Below are positions 57,184 through 64,000 of a stretch of DNA of 64,000 nt, in pieces (position 1 is the first letter of the stretch; each line of letters opens with the position of its first letter). The notes below the pieces were generated by a model. The model ran no database searches and was not told the DNA's origin. It was given only the letters and a program-made list of their open reading frames with translations. The DNA is from Oceanicola sp. 502str15 (lineage in GTDB: Bacteria; Pseudomonadota; Alphaproteobacteria; Rhodobacterales; Rhodobacteraceae), in NCBI RefSeq assembly GCF_024105635.1, contig NZ_WYDQ01000001.1, positions 2,046,001 to 2,110,000 on the forward strand, given 5' to 3'. Made by a program: the position numbers and the translations under genes.

Positions 57184-59220
57184 ATGGCCAACGATCCCCT
57201 CCTCCAGCCCTTCAAGCTCAAGCACCTGACGCTGAAGAACCGGCTGATGATCACCTCCCACGAGCCCGCCTACACCGAAGACGGGCTGCCCAAGGATCGC
57301 TACCGCGCCTACCACCTCGCCCGCGCCAAGGGCGGCGTCGCCCTTACCATGACGGCAGGCTCCGCCGTGGTCTCCCCCGACAGCCCCCCCGCCTTCGGCA
57401 ACATCCTCGCCTACCGCGACGACTGCGTGCCCTGGATGCGCAAGCTGGCCGACGACTGCCACGCCGAGGGCTGCGCGGTGATGATCCAGCTCACCCACCT
57501 CGGCCGCCGCACCCGCTGGGACCGGGGCGATTGGCTCCCCGCCCTCTCCCCCTCCCACGCCCGCGAACCCGCCCACCGCCACTACCCCAAGCAGCTCGAA
57601 GACTGGGACATCGCCCGCATCATCACCGACTACGCCGACGCCGCCGAGCGGATGCAGGCGGCAGGCCTCGACGGCATCGAGCTCGAAAGCTACGGCCACC
57701 TGATGGACGCTTTCTGGTCCCCCGACCTGAACACGCTCCAAGGCCCCCACGGCCCCCAAAGCTACGACTCCCGCCTGCGCTTCACCTTCGACGTGCTCGA
57801 AGCCATCCGCGCCCGCGTCGGCCCCGAGTTCATCGTCGGCATCCGCTACGCCGCCGACGAGGCCCGCCCCGGCGGGATCACCGCGACCGACGGCATCGAG
57901 ATCACGAAGCGGCTGAAGGCCAGCGGCCAGATCGACTTCCTCAACATCATCCGCGGCCACATCCACACCGATGCCGCCCTCACCACCGTCATCCCGGTGC
58001 AGGGCCAACCCTCCGCCCCACACCTCGATTTCGCCGGCGAAATCCGCGCGCAGGCACAAATCCCCACCTTCCACGCCGCCAAGATCCAGGACGTCGCCAC
58101 CGCCCGCCACGCCGTGGCCACCGGCAAGCTCGACATGGTCGGCATGACCCGCGCCCACCTGGCCGACCCCGATATCGTCGCCAAGATCGAGGCCGGGGAG
58201 GAAGACCGCATCCGCCCCTGCGTCGGCGCCAACTACTGCCTCGACCGCATCTACATGGGCGGCGCCGCGCTCTGCATCCACAACCCCGCCACCGGGCGCG
58301 AGCTGGAGCAGCCCCACCACATCGCCCCCGCGCAAACGCCGCTCAAAATCACCATCGTGGGCGCAGGCCCCGCCGGGCTGGAGGCCGCCCGCGTCTGCGC
58401 CACCCGCGGCCACGCCGTCACCCTGCTCGAGGCCGCACCCCACCCCGGCGGCCAGATCCGCCTCACCGCCCGCTCACCCCGCCGCGCCGAGATGATGCAG
58501 GTGATCGACTGGCGCATGGCCGAATGCGCCAGCCTCGGCGTCGCCTTCCACTTCAACAGCTACGTCGAGCCCGAAGACATCACCACCGCCCCGCCCGACG
58601 TGGCCCTCATCGCCACCGGAGGCCTCGCCGCCGAGGATTACCTTCCCGAAAACAACGACCTCGCCGTCACCCCGTGGGACATCCTCTCCGGCGACGCCGC
58701 CCCCGGCCGCCGCGTGCTGGTCTACGACGAGGCCGGCGACTACGCCGCCCTGCAAGCCGCCGAACTTCTGGCCGAAGCCGGGGCCGAGGTCGAGATCGTC
58801 ACCCGCGACCGCGCCTTCGCCCCCGAGGTCATGGGCATGACCCTGACCCCCGCCATGCAGGCCCTCCAGCGTCTCGGCGTGGCCACCACCGTTATGTGGC
58901 GGCTCGACGCGCTGGCCCGCTCCGGCAACGCCCTCACCGCCACCCTCGGCTCCGACTACGGCGGCGCCTCCACCCGTGAGGTCGACCAGGTGGTGATCTC
59001 CAACGGCACCCGCCCGCTGGATGACCTCTACTTCGCCCTCAAGCCCCTGAGCCGCAATCTCGGCGAGGTCGACTATACCGCCCTGCGCGAAGGCCGCCCG
59101 CAAACCCTCGCCCCCAACCCCTCCGGCCCCTTCCGCCTGTTCCGCCTCGGCGACGCCGTCGCCTCGCGCAACACCCACGCCGCGATCTACGACGCGCTGC
59201 GCCTCTGCAAGACCCTCTAA
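57184..59220 (+). CDS. trimethylamine-dehydrogenase-like NADH:flavin oxidoreductase (OYE-FAD fusion)
   Basis: A 678-residue fusion. Residues about 1-340 are an FMN TIM barrel (LTLKNRLMITSHEPAYTEDG, VGMTRAHLADPDIVAKIEAG); a cluster motif RPCVGANYC...LCIHNP follows at 345-366; and from about 388 an ADP-binding fold KITIVGAGPAGLEAARV. In trimethylamine dehydrogenase four cysteines bind 4Fe-4S. Here Cys346, Cys352 and Cys364 remain and the second is Ala349, so the cluster may be altered. Relatives oxidatively demethylate tertiary amines and betaines. Start ATG 57184 lacks an obvious ribosome site. It probably acts in the same amine-related locus. Confidence 0.88.
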   Translation: MANDPLLQPFKLKHLTLKNRLMITSHEPAYTEDGLPKDRYRAYHLARAKGGVALTMTAGSAVVSPDSPPAFGNILAYRDDCVPWMRKLADDCHAEGCAVMIQLTHLGRRTRWDRGDWLPALSPSHAREPAHRHYPKQLEDWDIARIITDYADAAERMQAAGLDGIELESYGHLMDAFWSPDLNTLQGPHGPQSYDSRLRFTFDVLEAIRARVGPEFIVGIRYAADEARPGGITATDGIEITKRLKASGQIDFLNIIRGHIHTDAALTTVIPVQGQPSAPHLDFAGEIRAQAQIPTFHAAKIQDVATARHAVATGKLDMVGMTRAHLADPDIVAKIEAGEEDRIRPCVGANYCLDRIYMGGAALCIHNPATGRELEQPHHIAPAQTPLKITIVGAGPAGLEAARVCATRGHAVTLLEAAPHPGGQIRLTARSPRRAEMMQVIDWRMAECASLGVAFHFNSYVEPEDITTAPPDVALIATGGLAAEDYLPENNDLAVTPWDILSGDAAPGRRVLVYDEAGDYAALQAAELLAEAGAEVEIVTRDRAFAPEVMGMTLTPAMQALQRLGVATTVMWRLDALARSGNALTATLGSDYGGASTREVDQVVISNGTRPLDDLYFALKPLSRNLGEVDYTALREGRPQTLAPNPSGPFRLFRLGDAVASRNTHAAIYDALRLCKTL

Positions 59221-59230
59221 CCGGCAGCCC

Positions 59231-59252
59231 GTAGGGCGGGACTTGTCCCGCC
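59231..59252 (+). repeat. REP-like palindrome, copy 9 of 10
   Basis: Same 22-base element, ten bases after the flavoprotein stop, in terminator position before the MFS gene. Confidence 0.85.
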
Positions 59253-59327
59253 TTCCCCCCGCGAAAAACGACACTCAACGCCGCAGCCGGACTAGCGCCC
59301 CCCGCCCCACCACGCTACCCCGCCCCC

Positions 59328-60545
59328 ATGCGCCTCCTCCTCACCTTCGCCCCCCTGCTCGTCGCCGTCGCCCTGCTGCAGCTCTCGACCGGCGGCCTCG
59401 GGCCGATGGATGCGCTCTCCGGCCTCACCCTCGGCTTCTCCACCGGCGAGATCGGCCTGCTCGGCTCGGCCCATTTCACCGGCTTCTTCCTCGGCTGCTG
59501 GTGGGCGCCCCGGCTGATGGGCACCGTCGGCCACGCCCGCGCCTTCGCCGCCTTCACCGCGCTCGGCGCCATCGGCCTGCTCGGGCACATGCTGCTCACC
59601 ACGCCCTGGGCCTGGGCCGGGATGCGCGTGGCCTCCGGGCTCTGCATCGCGGGCTGCTACACCGTCATCGAGGCCTGGCTCCAGGCGCAGGTCACCAACG
59701 AAACCCGCGGCCGCGCCATGGGCGGCTACCGGCTGGTCGACATGGGCGGCTCGCTTCTGGCCCAGCTCCTCGTCGGCATCCTCGCGCCCGCGGCCTATGC
59801 CTCCTACACCCTGCTGGCCATCCTCTGCTGCGCCGCGCTGCTCCCGCTCACCCTCACCAACGCGCCCCAGCCCGCCACGCCCGAGGCGCCCCGCCTGCAC
59901 CCCGCCCTCGCCTTCGCCCGCTCGCCGCTGGCCGGGGCGGCGGTGCTGGTGGCCGGGCTGACCTCGGGCAGTTTCCGCACCGTGGGGCCGGTCTATGGGC
60001 AGGCCGTCGGCCTCGCGCCCGAGCAGATCGGCCTGTTCCTCGCCATCTGGATCGGCGGCGGCGCGCTGGCGCAATGGCCGGTCGGCTGGCTGGCCGACCG
60101 CTATGACAGGCGGTGGGTGCTGATCGGCCTCTCCATCGCCTCCACCCTCGCCTGCCTGCTCACCCTCGCCACCTCCGGCTCCACCGCGGCCATCCTCGTG
60201 GCGGCGGCGGTCTTCGGCCTCACCAGCTTTCCGATCTACTCGGTCGCCGCCGCCCATGCCCACGACTGGGCCACCGACGACGAGCGCGTCGAGCTCTCGG
60301 CCTCGCTGATGTTCGCCTTCGCCGCCGGGGCCATTGCCGCGCCGCTCACCGTGTCCTGGCTCATGGCCGCCACCGGCCCCGCCGCGCTCTTCGTGCTGAT
60401 CGCGCTGGCCCATGTGGCGCTCGCCGTCATCGGCACCCTGCGGATGCGCGCCCGCGCCACCAGCGCCGCGCGCACGCGCTACGTCTACGCCCCGCGCACC
60501 AGTTTCCTCGTCGGCCTGCTGACCCGCCGCCAAAGGCGTCCGTAG
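59328..60545 (+). CDS. MFS transporter
   Basis: A 405-residue major facilitator with twelve hydrophobic segments. The loop between helices 2 and 3 is degenerate (GCWWAPRLMGTVGHARAF), while the corresponding loop of the second half reads GWLADRYDRRWVLIGLS, the usual D-R-x-G/D-R-R form. FSTGEIGLLGSAHFTGFFLG and the AGLTSGSFRTVGPVYGQAVG region resemble the YcaD-like branch. It may import or export a metabolite of the amine locus. Its TAG stop is supplied by the palindrome at 60542. Confidence 0.88.
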   Translation: MRLLLTFAPLLVAVALLQLSTGGLGPMDALSGLTLGFSTGEIGLLGSAHFTGFFLGCWWAPRLMGTVGHARAFAAFTALGAIGLLGHMLLTTPWAWAGMRVASGLCIAGCYTVIEAWLQAQVTNETRGRAMGGYRLVDMGGSLLAQLLVGILAPAAYASYTLLAILCCAALLPLTLTNAPQPATPEAPRLHPALAFARSPLAGAAVLVAGLTSGSFRTVGPVYGQAVGLAPEQIGLFLAIWIGGGALAQWPVGWLADRYDRRWVLIGLSIASTLACLLTLATSGSTAAILVAAAVFGLTSFPIYSVAAAHAHDWATDDERVELSASLMFAFAAGAIAAPLTVSWLMAATGPAALFVLIALAHVALAVIGTLRMRARATSAARTRYVYAPRTSFLVGLLTRRQRRP

Positions 60546-60563
60546 GGCGGGACTTGTCCCGCC
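60542..60563 (+). repeat. REP-like palindrome, copy 10 of 10 (holds the MFS stop)
   Basis: Same 22-base element between convergent MFS and MATE genes. Its TAG (60543-60545) ends the MFS gene, and the hairpin lies five bases from the MATE stop, so it can terminate both. Confidence 0.85.
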
Positions 60564-60568
60564 ATCCC

Positions 60569-61924
60569 TCAGCGCCCCGCGCCCAACACCGCCAGCAAGC
60601 CCCGCCCCCGCCCAAGCCGCGCCAGCACCAGCGCGCAAAGCCCCAGCATCGCCACATCGGCGACCGGCGGCGCCAGCCACAGGCCGCGCTCGCCCAAGCC
60701 CAGCGGCAACAGCAGCGAGAGCGGAATCACCAAAAGGTACACCCGCGACAATCCCAGCAGCGCCGCCCGCCGCGCATCGCCGATTGCCTGAAAGAAGCTC
60801 GACACCATGCTCACCGGCCCCACCAGCACGTAGAAGGCGAGGATCATCGGCAGGATCCGCGCCAGCGCCGCCTGCACCCCCGCATCCTCTGTAAACACCG
60901 CCCCCAGCACGCCCCGCGCCCCGATCAGCGCCAGCTCCACCGCCGCGCAATAAACAAACGCCGCCGCCATCGCCCGCTTCAGCGCCCCGTTTGCGCGGGC
61001 GTGCAGCCCGGCCCCGTGGCAGGTGCCCGCAATGGCCTGAAGCGCCTGCCCCAGCCCGAGCATCCCGAGAAAGGCGAAGGCCATCACCCGCAGGTAGATC
61101 CCGTAGGCCGCAATCAGCGCCTCGGTGTCCGGCCCCTCCAGCAGCCGCAGCATCGCCACCACCGCGCCGGTGCTCAGCGCGATCCCCAGAAAGCTCAGGC
61201 TCTGTGGCGCGCCCAGCGCCAGCATCTCGCCCCAGCGTGCCCGTGCCGGGCGGGGCAGCGGCAACACCAGCCGCCCCCGGGCCCGCATCGCCAGCACCAG
61301 CGCCACCGCCACTCCCTGCGCCACCAGCGTGGCCAGCGCCGAGCCCGCCACGCCCCAGCCGAGCTGCACGATGAACAGCCAGTCCAGCACCCCGTTGCCT
61401 GCCGTCACGCCAATCGAGAGCATCGCCATCAACGGCACCCGCCCCTCCACCCGAAGCCCGTCGGTCTGCAAGGTCAGCACCAGCGCGATCAGCCCGCCGC
61501 CACCAAGGATCGCAAGGTAGCGCCAGCCCATCGCCGCCAGCGCCGCGTCGCCGCCCGCCAACTGGCGCACCAGCCCCGGCCCGAAGATCGCCCCGAGGGC
61601 GCAGACCGCGAGCCAGATCACCACCGCCAGCCCATGCGCCCCGCCAAAGGCCCGCGCCGCGCCCTGCACGTCCCTTGCACCCAGCGCCCGCGCCACGACC
61701 GAGGCCATCCCGTTCGACACCAGCGCCCCCAGCGCCGCCAGCAGCATCACCCCCGGAAACACCAGCGTCACCGCCGCCAGCGCCTCCGCCCCCACGAAGC
61801 GGCCCAGAAAGATCGCATCCACCACCGTCAGCAGCCCGTGCAGCATCATCACCAGCGAAATCGGCAGGGCGGTCCGAAGCAGCAGCGGGCCGAGCGGGCC
61901 GGAGAGGTAGGGTGAGTCGGTCAT
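60569..61924 (-). CDS. MATE family efflux transporter
   Basis: A 451-residue membrane protein of about twelve helices in two halves. The N-terminal half has SLVMMLHGLLTVVDAIFLGR and ALGALVSNGMASVVARALGA; the second half has GMLGLGQALQAIAGTCHGAG and SMVSSFFQAIGDARRAALLG. Both are typical MATE repeats. It exports cationic or other compounds by sodium or proton antiport. The ATG at 61924 has only a short AT-rich leader with a TTTA-N8-TAAA motif (61928-61943), so the mRNA may be nearly leaderless. Substrate unknown. Confidence 0.9.
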   Translation of the reverse strand: MTDSPYLSGPLGPLLLRTALPISLVMMLHGLLTVVDAIFLGRFVGAEALAAVTLVFPGVMLLAALGALVSNGMASVVARALGARDVQGAARAFGGAHGLAVVIWLAVCALGAIFGPGLVRQLAGGDAALAAMGWRYLAILGGGGLIALVLTLQTDGLRVEGRVPLMAMLSIGVTAGNGVLDWLFIVQLGWGVAGSALATLVAQGVAVALVLAMRARGRLVLPLPRPARARWGEMLALGAPQSLSFLGIALSTGAVVAMLRLLEGPDTEALIAAYGIYLRVMAFAFLGMLGLGQALQAIAGTCHGAGLHARANGALKRAMAAAFVYCAAVELALIGARGVLGAVFTEDAGVQAALARILPMILAFYVLVGPVSMVSSFFQAIGDARRAALLGLSRVYLLVIPLSLLLPLGLGERGLWLAPPVADVAMLGLCALVLARLGRGRGLLAVLGAGR

Positions 61925-62098
61925 GTTTTTACCCGGGCATAAATACAGATCCCCTTTAGGCGCCCGCCCCGCGCCCCGTCAAGCCCGCAGGTGGCCGCGC
62001 GGGCCCTGTGCCCGGCGCCCCATCGGGCCACCCGCAGGCGTTGCCCCCCGCCGCCGCCTGCTGTAACCCATCGACAACTCCGACAAAGGCCGCACCCC

Positions 62099-63817
62099 AT
62101 GTCCCGCACGCTCATCACCTCCGCCATCCCCTATATCAACGGGATCAAGCACCTCGGAAACCTCGTCGGCTCGCAGCTTCCTGCCGACCTCTACGCCCGC
62201 TATTGCCGTGCGCGCGGCGACGAGGTGCTGTTTCTCTGCGCCACCGACGAGCACGGCACCCCCGCCGAGCTGGCCGCCGCCAAGGCGGGCAAGCCGGTGG
62301 CCGAGTTCTGCGCCGAGATGCACGCCGTGCAGGCCGAGATCGGCAAGGGCTTCGGCCTCTCCTTCGACCATTTCGGCCGCTCCTCCTCGCCCCAGAACCA
62401 CCGGCTGACCCAGCATTTCGCGGGTTGCCTCGCCGACAACGGGCTGATCGAGGAAGTCTCCGAGAAACAGGTCTATTCCAATGCCGATGGCCGCTTCCTG
62501 CCCGACCGCTACATCGAAGGCACCTGCCCCAACTGCGGGTACGACAAGGCCCGCGGCGACCAGTGCGAGAACTGCACCAAGCAGCTCGACCCGACCGACC
62601 TGATCGAACCGCGCTCCGCCATCTCCGGCTCCACCGACCTCGAAGTGCGCGAAACCAAGCACCTCTACCTGCGCCAGCGGAGCCTGCGCGACGATCTCTC
62701 CAAGTGGATCGACAGCAAGGCCGATTGGCCCATCCTCACCACCTCCATCGCCAAGAAATGGCTGAACGACGGCGACGGGTTGCAAGACCGCGGCATCACC
62801 CGAGACCTCGACTGGGGCATCCCGGTGCGCAAGGGCCAGGAGCCGTGGCCGGGCATGGAAGGCAAGGTCTTCTACGTCTGGTTCGACGCGCCGATCGAAT
62901 ACATCGCCTGCGCCGCCGAGTGGTCCGATGCCAACGGCACCGAGGATGAGGCCTGGTGGAAATGGTGGCGCACCGACGAGGGCGCCGATGATGTCCGCTA
63001 CGTGCAGTTCATGGGCAAGGACAACGTCCCCTTCCACACCCTGAGCTTCCCCGCCACCATCCTCGGCTCCGGCGAGCCGTGGAAGCTGGTCGATTACATC
63101 AAGAGCTTCAACTACCTGAACTACGAGGGCGGCCAGTTCTCCACCAGTCAGGGCCGCGGCGTGTTCCAGGACCAGGCGCTCCAGATCCTGCCCGCCGACT
63201 ACTGGCGCTGGTGGCTCCTCTCCCACGCGCCCGAGAGCAACGACACCGAGTTCACCTGGGAGACCTTCCAGCAGGACGTGAACAAGGATCTGGCCGACGT
63301 GCTTGGCAACTTCGTCTCCCGCGTCACCAAGTTCTGCCGCTCCAAGTTCGGCGAAGAGGTGCCCTCCGGCGGCGACCTCTCCGAGCGCGGTGCCGCGCTG
63401 ATCGACGACCTTCAGGGCAAGTTCAACGACTACACCGCCCAGATGGATGCCATCGAGGTCCGCCGCGCGGCCGCCACCCTGCGCTCCATGTGGGTCGCGG
63501 GCAACGAGTTCCTGCAATCCACCGCGCCCTGGACCGCCTTCAAGGAAGACCCCGAGGCGGCGGCGGCCGACATCCGCCTCGCGCTCAACCTGATCCGCTT
63601 CTACGCCGTGATCTCCGCGCCCTTCATCCCCTTCGCCGCTGAACGGATGCTCGCCGACATGGGCACGGATGAAACCGCATGGCCCGGCGATCTCGCCTCC
63701 GCGCTGACCCGGCTCAAGCCCGGCCACGCCTTCACCGTGCCCGAGGTTCTGTTCTCCAAGATCAGCGACGATCAGCGCGAAGATTGGGCAACCCGCTTCT
63801 CCGGCACCCGGAGCTAA
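62099..63817 (+). CDS. metG: methionine--tRNA ligase
   Basis: A 572-residue class I methionyl-tRNA synthetase, which charges tRNA-Met in the cytoplasm. The HIGH-like motif is NGIKHLGN (residues 14-21). The connective-peptide zinc knuckle is [17 protein letters not shown] (Cys143, 146, 156, 159). The KMSKS loop reads FSTSQG (347-352), a divergent form. The C-terminal dimerization/tRNA-binding domain of the long E. coli type is absent, ending after the anticodon-binding helices. AAAGG lies nine bases before the ATG. As the only obvious essential gene here, it marks core chromosome at the right end unless it is an extra copy. Confidence 0.93.
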   Translation: MSRTLITSAIPYINGIKHLGNLVGSQLPADLYARYCRARGDEVLFLCATDEHGTPAELAAAKAGKPVAEFCAEMHAVQAEIGKGFGLSFDHFGRSSSPQNHRLTQHFAGCLADNGLIEEVSEKQVYSNADGRFLPDRYIEGTCPNCGYDKARGDQCENCTKQLDPTDLIEPRSAISGSTDLEVRETKHLYLRQRSLRDDLSKWIDSKADWPILTTSIAKKWLNDGDGLQDRGITRDLDWGIPVRKGQEPWPGMEGKVFYVWFDAPIEYIACAAEWSDANGTEDEAWWKWWRTDEGADDVRYVQFMGKDNVPFHTLSFPATILGSGEPWKLVDYIKSFNYLNYEGGQFSTSQGRGVFQDQALQILPADYWRWWLLSHAPESNDTEFTWETFQQDVNKDLADVLGNFVSRVTKFCRSKFGEEVPSGGDLSERGAALIDDLQGKFNDYTAQMDAIEVRRAAATLRSMWVAGNEFLQSTAPWTAFKEDPEAAAADIRLALNLIRFYAVISAPFIPFAAERMLADMGTDETAWPGDLASALTRLKPGHAFTVPEVLFSKISDDQREDWATRFSGTRS

Positions 63818-63876
63818 CCCCTTTCCTACGACTTTCGTGCCGTCTTTCCGGGGCCCGCCCGGGATTGGCAGGAGCA

Positions 63877-63898
63877 AATCGTGAAAAATTGAACGATT
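63877..63898. promoter_or_regulatory. 6-bp inverted repeat in promoter region of the right-end gene
   Basis: AATCGT (63877-63882) and ACGATT (63893-63898) are perfect reverse complements around ten AT-rich bases, in an AT-rich stretch about 90 bases before the ATG at 63987. Probably part of the promoter or operator of that gene. Confidence 0.35.
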
Positions 63899-63986
63899 GG
63901 CTTGCTTTGACTCACAAAGAAGCGTGGACTGATTGAGGGGCAGGCATCGTGGGCAGGTTGAAAATGCGCCATGAGGGAGGGGAGCC

Positions 63987-64000
63987 ATGAACCCTCGACC
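63987..64000 (+). CDS. start of an unidentified gene cut by the window edge
   Basis: An ATG at 63987 follows a strong ribosome site (GGGAGGGGAG at 63974-63983) and opens a frame reading Met-Asn-Pro-Arg before the window ends. Too short to identify. The 169 bases before it, after metG, hold no other gene I can see. Confidence 0.5.

Noticed and set aside
61928..61943. TTTA-N8-TAAA around CCCGGG before the MATE gene as an operator
   Set aside because: Only four-base arms match; noted in the MATE entry but not listed as a site.

Overview
The window is GC-rich (roughly two thirds G+C by eye) with tightly packed, often overlapping genes. TRAP and TTT tripartite transporters, many CoA-dependent catabolic operons, an RpiR/N-formylglutamate-amidohydrolase locus and short REP-like palindromes all point to an alphaproteobacterium of the Rhodobacteraceae (roseobacter-type). 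It looks like accessory catabolic chromosome or megaplasmid. The only clear housekeeping gene is metG at the right end. I saw no tRNA, rRNA, transposase or CRISPR array.

Bases 1-16504: two facing catabolic operons. The rightward one (1-5820) runs fused TRAP permease, alpha/beta hydrolase, class III CoA-transferase, carboxymuconolactone-decarboxylase-like protein, flavin reductase-like protein and enoyl-CoA hydratase. The leftward block (16504-5937) runs tctB-tctA-tctC (tripartite tricarboxylate transporter), a D-2-hydroxyacid dehydrogenase, a GntR/UTRA regulator, an alpha/beta hydrolase without its nucleophile serine, a FadB-like bifunctional enzyme, a 3-oxoadipyl-CoA-type thiolase, a glutathione transferase and a second GntR/UTRA regulator. 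A nested inverted repeat separates the two convergent blocks. Dyads with a shared half-site (about AAAGnCTA) lie before tctB, before the fadB-like gene and before the second gntR, suggesting one regulon.

Bases 17010-35872: fatty-acid-like degradation genes. Nitronate monooxygenase and enoyl-CoA hydratase come first, followed by a frameshifted gene remnant. A leftward, ATGA-coupled operon (26665-19051) then encodes a DUF35 protein, a thiolase-like partner, SDR, MaoC-type hydratase, a pair of acyl-CoA dehydrogenases and an ADP-forming acyl-CoA synthetase, resembling steroid or isoprenoid side-chain degradation. A hydrolase and a LysR regulator follow. Divergent from LysR is a rightward operon: acyl-CoA dehydrogenase, second ADP-forming acyl-CoA synthetase, AbrB-type membrane protein, CoA-transferase and MmgE/PrpD protein.

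Bases 35882-47294: an island of poorly known genes. It holds an orphan vgrG with three unrecognised cargo-like genes, two secreted proteins of unknown function, a 7TM-DISM histidine kinase divergent from a NarL/LuxR response regulator, another small secreted protein, an EF-hand protein, a membrane protein and a DUF3883-type PD-(D/E)xK protein. Two of the secreted-protein genes share a dyad plus a downstream element at identical spacing, a candidate target of the two-component system.

Bases 47306-60545: a probable amine or amino-alcohol catabolic locus. RpiR diverges from an eight-gene operon (N-formylglutamate amidohydrolase family protein, TRAP dctQ-dctM-dctP, gamma-glutamylamide-synthetase-like enzyme, VOC protein, aldehyde dehydrogenase, iron-type alcohol dehydrogenase). 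Two matching 16-bp dyads lie in the shared promoter region. The 3' end of rpiR, with its palindrome and a spacer, is tandemly repeated five times (188/191-bp units) up to a trimethylamine-dehydrogenase-like flavoprotein and an MFS transporter. Ten copies of the same palindrome, all in one orientation, lie between 46348 and 60563, and two of them supply the stop codon of the preceding gene. The right end carries a MATE exporter, metG and the first codons of another gene.
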